64,000 nucleotides of DNA from Epiperipatus broadwayi (GCA_028023455.1 JAQFVV010012489.1:962381-1026380), one strand, 5' to 3'. Shown: positions 32,464-45,700, counted from the first letter of the stretch. The notes: a model not told the origin generated them from the sequence alone. Made by a program: numbers and translations.

Positions 32464-35340
32464 TATTTAAGCAAATTATGAAAATATACACTTTTTCTTG
32501 ACATAAATTAATATAAGCGCAATCTTGTTTGTATTAAAGAGATCTCGAAAGTCCAAGAATAAAGACTCTACTAATCAAATCATTGTCAGCTCATTTGCAT
32601 TAGTTTCTCAGTACAATATTAAAATAATGAGATATTTAAAAATCTGTATATCTTTTAGTTTTACTTCCTAACATCAAATGGGGACAGAATGGGTAAAATA
32701 GCACTGTACATAGGCATAAGAGAATGATGAAGACACGAAAGAATCAGATATCCCATCACTATTCTGAAATAAGTCATAGACAAAGTCACGGAATTAATAT
32801 ACATTGAGTTTATTATCACTAATTTATCAATGTTTATTTGTAAAGATATGAATAACATAGGGAATGTTAGAGAAGAACTCATGCTTATATCTATTTTTTA
32901 AAGATAGAAGACTTATTTCTTACTTTGTTGAATATATAGGTGTGTGTTTATTAGATCTTATAGCAAAGTGGAAGATTAACCTACAATTACATTTTTTTAT
33001 AAGTACTATATATATTTTATATATTAAATTCCAAAAAACATAAACATTTTAAAATCAAAAGTTTATAGAAATTTTATTTCCATGAATTATGAATTGCGTA
33101 AAATGCAATTGTAAATAATGAATAATTTATATAGGCAAAAAAGGTATTAAAAGAAAGTTATTAATATTTAAAGAACTTCTAAATATTTCATTATAAAATT
33201 TCAAATTATTAATAAATTTGAGTGTTTTAAAAGTATTAAAGGTTAGAGATTGTTTTCAATTAAAATATTTCCATCTAAAAACTCATTAACAGTTCAACAA
33301 ATTTATACAAAATCAATATTGATATACGAAAAAAATAATTTTAATTACTTAAAAAAATGTCGTAATGTATATATAAATGTAAATTTGAAATAAAATAACA
33401 TTTTAAAATATTTATTAATGATAAATTGCAATTTAGTAAACAGCTAAATTTTTAAAATAATTCCCATTCATACAATTCAGTCTGTTTTTTAAAAAAAAAA
33501 TTGTAAATATACTTTATATATGTGTGTGTGTGGTAAAAATACAGTTTTGTTGCATATACGTATAAATTATAGAATTAATAAAAATATTCTATATTTTTAT
33601 GCAAGTAAGTTTTTTGGTATTAAAGTAAGATTAAAACAATAACGATTTCAAGGTATGCAAGCGAACGAGTTGTAATAATATTGTTATCTATTTCCATGAT
33701 CTAGTTTATATTTTCAATGTTTTCAGAAAAATAGAAATATTATCTATAGTTTTAATTATTAGAAATAACGAATAGACTAGGAACCATTATAATCCACTGG
33801 CTAGTATAAAGCATTATATTCTATATGAATCTGTTCAGTGTTTATTAATTATGAAATATATTTGAAACATATTACATTAATTATAACTTAAATAATTGTA
33901 TGAATGTTTATAAAACTTCAATAAATTTAGTTAACAACTGATCAATTAAAAATAAATGTAAAATTATATAAGATAGTATATATAAATTTATGTATAGTAA
34001 GTATTATTTATTCTTTATATTGTTATGTTATATAGTCAATTCTTTGAAGTTATATTGAATCTCTAAGGTTTATATTCTATTTTACTGGTGTTTTATTTTG
34101 TTATGGTTGTTTTAGTTCTACTATAAAACATTAGATGGTGTTCAATTTTCTATAATTAATTAACATTAAAATTGATGATTAACATTTGAAAAGAGCACAA
34201 ATCTATGTTCTTGAAAAGGCTTTCTATGTGTAATTATTATTAATATATATATAATTATATAGCTCTTGTATATGATTTTTATTATATTTTATTTAAAAAA
34301 TATAAATAAATTTAAAAATTTTATAAAATCATTCACTGATTCAACTGTATGATGAAAATTTGTGCATATTGAATATTAAAATTTCTTCAATATAATATGT
34401 TCATATATTCTTATGATATACATTCATGCATTTTCATGCACTTTTATGATAAATTTTATATAACTTTCTAATATAGTTTCCTACATTTTCATGATGTAAT
34501 TTCATGCATGTTCTTGTTATAAATTTATGTATTATAAAAAGTTTATCATGAGACATTAAAATGATTGTATCTAAGAATTGGTAAGGAAAGACCCATTATA
34601 TCAATATCACCAAATCTATAACTGAAATAATTATAGCAATCCACTGCTATGAAGATTAAAACTATCTTCAGATTTAAAGACTTAATCTATATTAACATAA
34701 AATAATCTGAAACAATAATACATTTTACTATTAAAATGAATTCTCGTTGTATAGCAAAACTTAAAAAATATATACACTAAGAAATTGGGCTGTGTAATAA
34801 AATGAGTTATATGCCATTGGGACATGTTTCATTCTTTATAGCAATCAAAAATATTCAAATCAGTTCTACTTTTAATTTTATTATAGAGTACATTCTTTTA
34901 TAAGAATCACTTTTATTTTTTTATCATTTACAAATTTCTTCATTATAATTTTAACATTTTTTTTACCCTGCAAGCATTTGTTTTCACGTTTTAAATGAAT
35001 TTCTTTTCTAATGTTTGTACATTTCTCAAGTTACCTGAATGATATCTTCTTTATTGTTATTCACACATCTGTCTTAATGTATTGAAGTCACATTTTCCAT
35101 TCAAATGCAGATTGAGGTTGTTAGTCTCTATGGGTTTGTCATAATTAATAACTTTGAACATAAAAGAAACTTTGAAATGTTATCAAATAATTGAGAGCAA
35201 GTAAAATAAAAATTCTTTTCAGGTAGTTAGTTTATAGTGAACCTTCTTAATTAGTTTTAACTAAAGGTCAAAGGTCATAAGGTTTAGTAAAATGATGCAG
35301 GCCTAATCAATAACTGTTAAGTACTGTATTAATGTATATA
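32464..35340. other. AT-rich DNA, no gene seen
   Basis: Only short chance frames (for example 32661-32882 minus). Region 34390-34520 has loosely repeated 'ttcatgcattttcatg' words. Nothing else is supported. Confidence 0.55.
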
Positions 35341-36162
35341 ATAATAAATCGTGCTTTCACACTTCCAATGCAAAGCTATAACAAGAAATTGAAAATTAAA
35401 TTTAATGGCTAAGTGCTTTCAAGAAGATGTACTTCTCATATTCATAGCCAGTTATGATCCTTTCTTTGAAATCATTATATAAATAAATCTGATATGCAAA
35501 TTATATGCAAATGAGTCACTAAGACCATCTTTTAGATATCGCAAAACATGCATCTTTACGATTAATGGCGAAAGAGTCCTCTGCTATAAAGTATGTTTTT
35601 TTTACTTTTTGCCTAACATCATGTCACTCAGTACAAACTAATTTTGCAGATGTGGGTTCAAACACATGTCCCAACAATTTTTGATGCTGAGCAAAAATTG
35701 AAGTGCATTCTGGATCTGTATGTGCCTTATTGTATTTATACCTATGTTGTGATATCCTAGTAGTTATGATGGCTCTTGTTTCACCAGAGTATGATGCCTT
35801 ACATCCATTATGAGGCCATGCCACTCTGTACACAGCCTGTGGGGTCTGATCAGAAGCTATAGTATCCTTAGTGTTGTTAATAAGCCTATTAGTTGAGTTA
35901 GGTGTATGAAAACTCAAATGAAATTCCTTAGAAAAAGTCTTATAAAATGTTTTATGTAAAGAGTGCACATAGGGCAACAATATCCAAGGCCTGTTGTCTT
36001 CATCTCTGTGTTTTCCAATATTATATAATGATTTCAAAGAAAGAATCATAACTGGCTATGAATATGAGAAGTACATCTTCTTGAAAGCGCTTAGCCATTA
36101 AATTTAATTTTCAATTTGTTGTTATAGCTTTGCGTTGGAAGTGTGAAAGCACGATTTATTAT
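35341..36162 (-). mobile_element. 5'-truncated Penelope-like element with inverted terminal repeats
   Basis: Inverted arms of ~140 bp (35341-35480 and 36022-36162) flank a minus-strand frame ending in a GIY-YIG-like domain. Penelope-like elements are known for terminal repeats in direct or inverted orientation and for a C-terminal GIY-YIG endonuclease. The RT part is missing, as expected for a 5'-truncated copy. I found no hammerhead core in the arms. Confidence 0.7.
35624..36049 (-). pseudogene. Penelope-like GIY-YIG endonuclease region (partial, 141 aa)
   Basis: Open frame of 141 codons on the minus strand, starting within the right inverted repeat. Residues about 1-70 resemble the linker between RT and endonuclease (LPYVHSLHKTF). 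Residues about 92-141 carry AVYRVAW ... ASYSGETRA ... RISQH, corresponding to the Y, G-E-T and R-x-x-x-H positions of Penelope-type GIY-YIG domains. No catalytic RT remains and no upstream promoter is evident, so it is a remnant even though it is uninterrupted. In the family, this domain nicks target DNA for reverse transcription. Confidence 0.7.
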
Positions 36163-36930
36163 TAAATTGGACAAACGTAAAGTATAAATATACAGGTTAT
36201 TACAATGTATATAGAAATTTGTAAGAAATAATCAATCAAAATAAAAATAACCAAATATGGCACTCAAACATATTTGTAAATGATTAACTGATCAAAAAAG
36301 AGATAAATTTAAATATATTAAAAAATCTTTGGAGAGAGTCTAACCTTAAACTTATGGCAGTAGTTTGAGTTATATATTTTTTGTTTTGAAAAAATGTGAG
36401 TTTTATGTTTGCGAAAATTAAAAAAATATTTAAGATCATTAAAAGAAAAAGCAAATATATGCCAGCATTTATAGTCGAATTATATTAATTTTATTCTGCT
36501 ACTGCCATTTATTGTAATCATGAAGAATTAAGGAATAGCAGTTGTGGAGCGGTAGAATAGAATTTGTGTTATAAGTCATTCTATAACCTAAAGATCATAT
36601 GCCACTTTAAGATAGGTTTTTAAATATAATTGTAATGTTTTACATAGAATTTGAGAAATATATATTTTAATACCTCAAATGACATAACCATTTTCAAAAT
36701 TTAATAATAAAATCAAAAATGGAATTATACAATAACTCTTGCATTTGTGATATATGGATCCAAATCTTGATACAGAAATTGAAATTTACAGACAATAACA
36801 AAACATATTATAAAGTGCTACTGACACACCATAAGTAGGTGTATTTATTATGTATACATGTTGTAAACATGCTAATATATATATATAATATTCACTCATC
36901 TATGCATTTTACTACTGTTTCATAATGCTT
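36163..36930. other. AT-rich DNA, no gene seen
   Basis: No supported feature. Confidence 0.55.
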
Positions 36931-36950
36931 TAATTACCATCCTCTTTGAC

Positions 36951-36983
36951 AGTTTCAATTGTTCCAACAATCTTCTTCAGAAT
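36951..36983 (-). repeat. CTGAAGAAG-hairpin-GAAAC motif (Penelope-associated type)
   Basis: On the minus strand: CTGAAGAAG, perfect ATTGTT/AACAAT hairpin, then TGAAAC. Same layout as the motifs at 3316-3343 and 57181-57210. It resembles a hammerhead core plus stem II with one extra A, but stems I and III are not resolved. Confidence 0.5.
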
Positions 36984-37415
36984 TACAACATAATACAAAT
37001 ATATGAATATAAATGTACACAAAGATATATAATTTACATTCTCTATATACATCTCATAATCATCATTTATTTATTACTTTTTATATAATATTATATATTT
37101 CACCCTTTTTGCATTCTATATTTGTCAATTAAAACCTCCTATAATCATACATATTCTATTTTTTTATTTTACTCTTATTACTCTTTTAAATATTTAACTC
37201 TAACTTAACATCTTTTATAATTTACATTATGATTATTCATTTTATTAACAATCAATATAACCAATAAACATCACATGACCACCACCTCTTATGCTTGTGT
37301 ATAACTGTTGTTAAAACAGACAAAACTCACTATATATATTGCCACACACAGAAAAATAGAGTAATCAATGAATTCTAGAAGGCTTGTGCATAAAATCCCC
37401 ACCTAGTGCCTACTC

Positions 37416-37474
37416 ATCCAATATTCCCAGACTAGTTTCTGGCTTATGGTCTTCATCAGTGAGGAGCCTTGGAT
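37416..37474 (-). ncRNA. Type I hammerhead ribozyme, family 2 copy 1
   Basis: Minus-strand order: outer stem I ATCCAA, loop GGC, inner stem I TCCTCA, core CTGATGA (37453-37459), stem II region AGACCATAAGCCA, GAAA (37436-37439), stem III ACTAGT (two pairs), cleavage triplet GTC (37430-37432), then TGGGAA and TTGGAT completing stem I. Outer stem I is perfect (6 bp). The inner helix has one changed pair relative to copy 2, and stem II has GGC changed to GAC. All core nucleotides are intact. The internal loop in stem I suits the loop-loop contact known to speed natural hammerheads. Confidence 0.8.
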
Positions 37475-37870
37475 GTGAAAGCACTGCACTTAGATCTTAG
37501 AATCTAATGCAACCTTCCAGCAAACACCTTTTATCTACATTTAATTACAAAACTATGAGTCTTAAACTGAAAACATCTTAATGTTTTCAATCCAAACCCA
37601 TTAGCTTATACAGTCATATGGATCTGAACCCAATTCAGCACCCATACATTTTGGTATCTTTGGTTGTCCAATAACCATAGCCACCACCATCATATTAGGC
37701 ATGATTGGTTTTAAGCCGCTAAACATCACATGACTATCACCTCTTATGCTTGTGTATAATTGTTGTTAAAACAGGCAAAACTCACTATATATATTGTTAC
37801 ACACAGCAAGCTAGAATAATCAATGGATGCCAGAAGGTTTCTGCATAAAATCCCCATCTAGTCCCTACTC

Positions 37871-37929
37871 ATCCAATATCCCCAGACTAGTTTCTGGCTT
37901 ATGGCCTTCATCAGTGAGGAGCCTTGGAT
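37871..37929 (-). ncRNA. Type I hammerhead ribozyme, family 2 copy 2 (best example)
   Basis: Same layout exactly 455 bp from copy 1. Core CTGATGA is at 37908-37914, GAAA at 37891-37894 and the GTC triplet at 37885-37887. Inner stem I TCCTCA/TGGGGA pairs fully (one G-U) and outer stem I ATCCAA/TTGGAT pairs fully. Stem II is GGC/GCC around CATAA, with an A-A pair at its base next to the core, which may slow it. Predicted cleavage is 3' of the C at 37885 (minus strand). Confidence 0.85.
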
Positions 37930-38209
37930 CTGCAAGCATTGCATTAACATCGCACAGTAGGCACTAGATGAGGATTTTATGCACAAGCCTTCTGGAATCC
38001 ATTGATTACTCTAGCTTGCTGTGTGTGGCAATATATATAGTGAGTTTTGCCTGTTTTAACAATCAATATTTATAATTTATTCTTTCTTTAATTTATAATA
38101 GTAGTAAAGTGTATAGATGAGTTAATATTATATTAAATACATTTGGCAATGCAATAAAATGATTAGTTATACATATATACACATTATATTTAATGTTTTC
38201 ACAGTTAAA

Positions 38210-38475
38210 TAATGTAAATACAATGGTGTCTGGGTTAAACCATGTGTTAGTTTTGATTAATTCCCAATGTTTCATTAAAATAGCATCCATCATTGTCAAG
38301 GTTAACTTTTCAAACAAAAACCATTATATCTCAAAACCTCACACTCAGTCTCATTACTATTTGAGATCTAATGTTTTTTTTTTGAAGTTAACTTTGACAA
38401 TGGCAGATACTATTTCATTGAAATATTGGGAATTAATATAAACTATCACACAGTTTAACCCCAAAACTATTGTAC
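38210..38475. repeat. Fold-back repeat, ~105-bp arms
   Basis: ACAATGGTGTCTGGGTTAAA ... AATTCCCAATGTTTCATT ... CATTGTCAAGGTTAACTTTT at the left returns inverted between 38385 and 38475, around a ~50-bp centre. The frames at 38093-38317 and 38193-38441 are products of this palindrome. Confidence 0.7.
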
Positions 38476-39325
38476 ATATGTATATAGATTATATACATGA
38501 TGCAAGAAATGTAAAAAATTAAAATTTATTTTTTTACTATTTTAATTTTACATATATATAAAATATTTAGTATTACTTTTGAACTGGGGTAGCTAAAGTA
38601 ATAGATATGAAAATTACAGATTTCTCTAGAAATAAAATTGGATTTTATGCAGAAAACGTTAGTACAGAATATAGTCAATTGCATTTAATAATAATAATAT
38701 ATCCATTTCAATTTTATATTTTTCTATGGCAATGACCTGAACTGTGATATTTAAATAACTTTTTATCTTTAAATAAATTTTTAATTTTTACTGTGTGTAG
38801 GGAACATTTCCATTTTATGCACAAATGCAATGACATTCAATAAAATTTGTCAAAAAACCCATAAAGATGTCTTTGTGACTTTTGAAAACTCATGTACAAT
38901 AACTCTAATGAAAGTATTGTTTCCTCAAGTATTTTACAGACTATATTAATGGCTTAACACACCAATATTTCAAAAGTACTATTCTGACAATTTCATATTT
39001 TATTCTTTCTATTTAGCATATTACAGCTTAATATTTGTACAAATGAATAGCTTTTATTTGATTATATTTTGAGAGATCTAAAAAAGGAAAAAAAAATAGT
39101 AGAATACATTCATGTTTTTATTTAAACAAATGATAAATATTTTTCTATTTTAGTAATAAAAAATAAAATTTTCATAAAAATTCAGAATATCAAAATTTAA
39201 TAAATAATCTGCATATGTAAATAAGAAAATTTGCATACATTATTTAATGCTAGTATTTAAAATATAATTAAATGTCTTTATTATTTGGGAATTTGTAAGG
39301 ATTTTGAGCATTGGAAGTAATAGAG
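38476..39325. other. AT-rich DNA, no gene seen
   Basis: No supported feature. Confidence 0.55.
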
Positions 39326-39326
39326 C

Positions 39327-39405
39327 TGGATGTGATCAATGGACCTTAAGCTCCAGAATGAGCTGCATCAGCATCGCATTGAACCATCCAGAGCTATATT
39401 TAAAA
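39327..39405 (-). repeat. Inverted repeat with hammerhead-like core (decayed)
   Basis: AGAGCTGGATG ... TCAATG at the left pairs with CATTGA ... CATCCAGAGCT at the right, as an interrupted long stem. On the minus strand the enclosed sequence has CTGATG, an AGCT-type hairpin, TAAG in place of GAAA, and a GGTC triplet at the stem base. This mimics a hammerhead with stem I intact and the core eroded, with an extra GATG by the core. Confidence 0.35.
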
Positions 39406-40299
39406 TCAATATTCCATAAGCGCATCTTCTGACATAAAATTGAAAAATAAAACTGGATCATCATCAGTAGTATTATGCTTTATTTCTAACTATTATCTTA
39501 ATATAGTTGGTTTTAATATCTCAATTTTATAGTTAGATAATGTGCTGTATCTAATCATAAAATCAAATAATGCACGCATATACAATTTATGATTTAATGA
39601 TATGCAGTTTATCTATTTAAGAGATGGCCAGGAGAGTGACTTCCTTTGTTTTTTTAATAAATTAATTTTGTTTTTACGTTAATAACAGAAGGTGCCTTAA
39701 CATTTTCTAGCATTTGTAAAGCTTCCTAATAAGAATTTCTTATCTGTAAACAGTGAAGATTAAAATGTCAAGTTATTCTCTTTACTATTAATGCAACTTT
39801 TAAGTAATCCTATAAAATTACATATAATTTCATATTAATAGTTAATATTTTTTTTATAAATTAAAAAGAAGTGAAAAAATAAGACAAGATTTATTTTACT
39901 TATTTGTTTGCAGTTTTATATAATTTAGATTTAAAACTAACAATTATAAGATTTTAAGTATATGTAAATCTTAATAAATGACATTATTTTTCTAACAAAA
40001 CAAAGCATAAAATAAAAACTGCATTAATTACTAAATAAATTTGAAATAAACAATATTTATACTTGTTTTTTTGTTATATTTAATAAAAATTGCTTCAACA
40101 GCTAGTTCAATGAATAAATATCTTTTCTGGCTTCAAAATAATACTACTAAAGTGATTTTTAAATAAATAGTACAACATACTATGGAAAATAGGGATTACT
40201 AACTAAGACAGACTTGGTGAGTGATTTTTAGTCTCACAAAATAACTATGTCATGTTTTTTGTGTAAAGATAAATGGAATAATCAATAGGATACTCTATT
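39406..40299. other. AT-rich DNA, no gene seen
   Basis: No supported feature. Confidence 0.55.
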
Positions 40300-41855
40300 A
40301 GCATTATCATGACTTTTATCTACTGCAGGAAAAAGATCTCCCCAAGTTTAATCCAGTTTCTCTGAATCACAGCTTCTCCACATCATAATAACAAACTTCA
40401 TTATATCATCCATCCATATTACATGTGGTCTCTTTCTAGGTCTTTTACAATTTCAAACTTCAAGTACATGTCTATTATAATTTCTTTTAGCTATATATCA
40501 GAATTGGCTTCATTTTAATCTCTTAATTGTTTTAATGATAACAGTGATGTCTGCTTGTTTTCTTAAGCCTATATTTGATTTTGTTTCTTTTTGTTACTTC
40601 TAACACATTTTTCTTCATATTTTGTTGAGTGGTCTAAAACTTATGTTTCACTCTTTATGGCAATTTCCCAAATCTCAATCATAAGTAAAAACTAGTAAGA
40701 CATATTAAAACAATTTTTTTTGAATACATACATATTTCATTTTAATACTAAGTTATTTCTTTAAAAAAAACATACCATTCAAGTTTAATTCTATGACTAA
40801 TTTTATTCATTTTGCTTCCATTTACATTAATAACCAGATTAAGAATTAACAATTATTATTAGCACTTTCAAGGAATTTCTATACCCTCATAATCATATTT
40901 TTGTTTGATATAATTTCTTGACTGAAACCCTGAAGCATTATTTGTAAAATCGACTACAAAATTTTGATGTCTTAAATACTCTTCATTTACTTTTATACCT
41001 GTAACTTCCAATTTTAATCCACAAGATACTTTTTGTAAAAAGTTATAAAAACTTGTACATGAAGAACCACCTGTTATACACCCTAGTCAATGTTAATCTT
41101 TTTAGAGCCACCATGTAATCTAATCATTGTTATTGCATTAGACTATGACAATATCTTTCATCTAGGTCTATATAATCCAAAGTTTTAATCACTGAAAAAA
41201 TGCCTATAGACTTAAATGCATTTCATGATATATAAATCCAAAGCATAATATCAACTCATATTAATTAAATCTTTTATATAATTTCTTTCTATTTTTCAAT
41301 GTTATTCAAAGTGCTAAAATCACTTTTAAATCCAGCTTGTTATTTTGTTAATTAAAACCCAGCATTCGCTACAGATAAGTTATTATTACTTTGATAAAGA
41401 TTTTGTTAAGAACTGAGAGAAGACCAATATATCTATAAGTAGTAATATTTTTTTTATCAGACTTCCTTAAATAGCAATATTTTAAATGCATTCTTGGTAC
41501 ATCTTTATTATTTAGGCATTTTGTTTATAATTTTGCAAGAATTTCTTCACCTGCTTCTTTTAAAATGGCAATAATAATTTCATTATTTTCTGGAGCTTTT
41601 TTACTTTTATAGATTTAATTGCATGCCTCATCTCTTTACATTAGACATTGGCAATTCAGAAGATGTATTAATCATTATAATAATTGTTTGTTTAACTCTT
41701 GTTTATTACTATATAGTTCTAAAGAAAATTTATCCATACATTTTTTTCTTTTTATTACTGAAACAGCTTTCCTTTCATTATTGGATATTATTATACATTT
41801 TTGAGATTTTTATTATCCTTTATAGGTTTGCTTGGTAATTCACAATTATATTTTC
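40300..41855 (-). mobile_element. Decayed RTE LINE, 3' half (RT and C-terminal region)
   Basis: Minus-strand match, in order, to about 9840 back to about 8105 of the intact element ('cccaagtttaatccagtttc', 'ttacatgtggtctctttcta', 'ggtaattcacaattatattt'). Numerous indels and no open frame. It stops abruptly in the (ATT)n tract at the point corresponding to about 8105; the missing 5' half resembles the fragment at 61835-63265. Confidence 0.75.
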
Positions 41856-42120
<265 letters not shown>

Positions 42121-42234
42121 ATTAATAAATATATAGGATACTTTCTGGAAAATGTTTCAGTAAAAGACATGTTAATTGAAATATCTTATTTGGATCAAAT
42201 CACATGTCAAAAAATTACCAAAACTGCAATAGTA

Positions 42235-42620
42235 TCTTAACTTGGTTTAATTTTAGATGAACATCTATGTTGGGGTAAACATATTTTTTCCCTTCAAGTG
42301 AAATTAAGAAAATTAAATTTTTGCTTTATAGAATAAGATTTTGTTTACATAAATCTCTTCTGCTAAATTTAGACCAACATTTAATTAGACTATGTAAAAC
42401 TTTAATATGTTAGAATTAAATATGCACACATTAATTTTAAATTATAATTCGGGTATGATATAAGAAAAATTATCTTGAATCATTCTATGACAAATATCAA
42501 CAATTTATTAATTCTCCAAACGTTTTTGAAGGCATTATGAGGTGATTCTACAATATATTTTTTGAAATCTTTGCAAACTCTTCAAAACCTGACTTTAAGA
42601 ATTATTTTATTCAAACCCTT
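42235..42620 (+). pseudogene. Decayed Jockey/CR1-like LINE RT C-terminal region
   Basis: Plus-strand frames read LGLILDEHLCWGKHI then VKLRKLNF and, further on, SLQTLQNLTLRII. These are the post-RT blocks (YLGL-LD--L-W--HI; LQ--QN--LRII) of Jockey/CR1-type LINEs. Frameshifts and stops are frequent. This LINE lineage differs from the RTE copies. Confidence 0.55.
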
Positions 42621-42636
42621 GGATTTAAAAACATTT

Positions 42637-42637
42637 G

Positions 42638-42721
<84 letters not shown>
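42637..42721. repeat. (TA)n tracts flanking the gypsy left LTR
   Basis: Two (TA)n blocks around AATTCAA, ending directly at the LTR. They hide any target duplication. The sequence GAATT(AT)nAATTC is palindromic. Confidence 0.9.
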
Positions 42722-42724
<3 letters not shown>

Positions 42725-45700
42725 GCCCTTATCTATAGGTCATAATAAGGTAGAATGGTCAATTGCTAAAAAATTTTAAATTTTAAAATACGTTTGTGTA
42801 ATATATTGATAATTGTATGATCGATTAGATTTTATAGTACAATTTAAGGCTGAAAAATACCTGGTATGTAAAAGTGTAATGGATTATTTAAAAAAAACAG
42901 TTAAATAAAGCTTAATTATATCCTTGCTTATGGTTGTAAAAGCTGGCCATATAAAATAATACAGCTATAAATAGTTAAAAGTATATTAACAATCCAATTG
43001 TAATGTTTTAAAACTAATAAATTAAATAAACGCTATATGTAATATTATAATTATAATTAATATTCAAATTTAATCTAATATATTTTAAGATAAACTTTGG
43101 GATGGTGAGAATTATATTTAGTTCTACATTTTTAAATTATTTTCCAAAATTTTATAAAATATATCAGTTTTGGTAATTTAGACCGAGACGTAAATTAAAA
43201 AAAAAAATCATCTGATAAAGTTAGTAATCATGTGACTGTATATTATATACCTTCACACACACGCTTGTTAGAATATAATAATAAAGTTTGTGAATTATAA
43301 AACTAAATATAATTGCTATCTATCGTTAAAGTAAAAGTTAAAATATTAAATGTTATTTTAATAATTGTTTTAAAGTTTAAATGATTTTGGATAAAACTAT
43401 AATTGAGTTTAAAAATACTATTCTAAATAATATTTTAAAACATGACGTCATAAATTCTTTATTTTAAAAAGTTTAATCTATTATAAAACTAAAAATGTGT
43501 AAATTTGTTCGCGCTAAAAAAGTCATTAACCAATCAACGGAGGTATTTTAGCAGACGAAAAATAGGAATTAGACGGAGCGGGAGAAGGAATGTGTAAGTA
43601 AAGGAAGGAGGAACATATTTTTTTAGCTGTATAAGATCGTAAGCTAGAAAAGTGTTATAATTTAAAAAATTTTGTATTTATTTTAAAAGTTTTGTTTTAA
43701 AATATAATATTTTGAACTGCCTTTAAATGGAAGGCTAATTTAAAAGATTTCTTGCCAGGATTTTTATTCAAGTTTAGCCGAAACCTTGCAGTAAAAATGG
43801 AAATACTACAGAAAAAAGTACCTAAAAGTATTGATAAAGTAAAAATAATTGTAAAGTGCCTTGAATACAGTTTATTTGTGATCAACCAGAAAATCATTAG
43901 AACTCAGATAAATATAATTTGGACATTATACAGAAAACTTAAAAGAAAAGTTATTTGCCATCAGGAAAAATTATGACGCACAATTTTAAAAGGCTACTCC
44001 GAAGTTTTTTTTTATTCTTCTCTATGGAAAAATTAAGATGCGTATATCATAAAGAAAAAATTATGTAAAAGTTATAATGGAGAAAGAATGTTTGTCTTTT
44101 TAAAGGAAACATTACAAAGTATATAGTACCAGAATTTTAAAAGAAGGAAAAAAAGTTACAGAATAATAATATGAAAGAGCTATTGTGTTTTTATGAAAAA
44201 GGAACAGAAAAACTTTCTCTAAGAAGAATTAAAAATATTATAAAGTGTTCATTAGAGAAATGATTAATAAAGATAAAGATTTGGAAACTATAAATCTAAT
44301 TTACTTAATGAAATGAATCCATGGAAACAGAAAAGTTTTATTGAATATTTAAATCAAAGTACTGAGAAGATGCATCGTAAAAATTGCGCGGGAGAAAATA
44401 TTAGCAAGAAATATTAGAAGAGAATATTTAGAAGTTTTCTTTACGGGATTAACTAATATCATAATTAATAATTGTATTAAATATTATAAAAACCAAGGAT
44501 TATCATTCATGAATATTTATTGAACGAAGTAATATTTGTTTTACCTTAAAATTGAACAAGCAGGGAGAGGAACATTAAGTGAATGGAAAAGAAATGATAA
44601 ACAATTTTTTTTTGGCTTTAGTATGAACGGTTTTTCAGGAAAATTTGATGAAGGAGTACAGTAAATATAGTTTGAATATTTTTTACTAATTTATTTTAAA
44701 ATATAAAATGTTATGTGAGATTAGGGAAAACATAAAACATAAATTTATTAATATTAAAATTTAAATATAATAGCTTGATAAAATTATAGAAATAGTGTTT
44801 AAAATAAAGTGTATGGATGTGAATCTTATATCTACAAGGATCAAATGGATGGTGAAGCCTACGGAACGCGATCGAGGAGATAAAGGTCGTTTGGTAATTT
44901 TAATAGTTATTTATAATGCATAATGTATTTTTTTTTAGATCATCTATTGACTTAAGAATGAAGTGTGAAAGTCTTAATTATATGTACACATTTTATGCAA
45001 CATTTTAACATATAATGAGATAGGAGTAATTCGGAATATGCATGCAACAATTTATTTAAAGTATATTAATAATATAATTTAACAGAACAATTGTGTGATT
45101 CTTTTGAACTTTCATGTGATAAAGTATTCAGATATTTAAATAGTTTGTATATGATTAAATATACGGAGGAAAGTAGTAAAAAGATTTTCTTATAGAACAG
45201 TGGAATAGTTTTAAAATATCAATGAATTTTATTATTGTTAGTAATGCAGATATGTATTTGTCGATGTACAGTATAGAAAAAATCTTGAGAAATAAGATCG
45301 GATAGTGACTTGGAAGTACTAGTGGAGAGGAAACCAAGATGATGTGTTTTTTTTATAAGAAATAGGAAAATATAAGGGATTTGGATCATATTTAGTTTTG
45401 TGTGATTTAGTATAGTTAACAAAGTCCTATGACTGAACACATATGGTTTGGACAGTGTTTTGCATATCTTTAAACTTTTGATGTTAGAATAAAGCTGAAG
45501 AAATAGCTTTAGCATCGTTCCTATGATAGAGGTTGGTAGACAGGTAAAGGTCACTCCTCTATAGTGTCTTTTAATTCACTGTGCCATGATTGTCAAGGTA
45601 TATGACGAGTAATATTCTAGTTGTATTTTGATCCTATGCATCTATCTTCGCTATCCTTATTTCGTGAATCTGCATCGGTCAGAAAGATATTTTCAAAGAA

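Larger units (their letters stand above)
37266..38065 (-). mobile_element. Hammerhead repeat family 2, tandem dimer with inverted tail
   Basis: AAACATCACATGACC ... TTGTTGTTAAAACAG ... CACTATATATATTG ... and the ribozyme occur at 37266-37490 and again 455 bp later at 37721-37945, both with the ribozyme on the minus strand. From about 37960 to 38065 the same segment follows in inverted orientation, so the right end can fold back on the second unit. No ORF. The unit length, tandem arrangement and one ribozyme per unit are what a self-cleaving RNA of 455 nt that circularises and is copied back would leave. Confidence 0.8.

Noticed and set aside
35341-35560. Hammerhead in the Penelope-like terminal repeat (ATGAGTCACTAAGACC just inside the left arm)
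   Set aside because: No CTGANGA box and no GAAA at the right distance; pairing not convincing.
43752-43976. 74-residue sense frame in the left LTR
   Set aside because: Broken in the right LTR by a single-base deletion in the A-run near 54800, so not under evident constraint.
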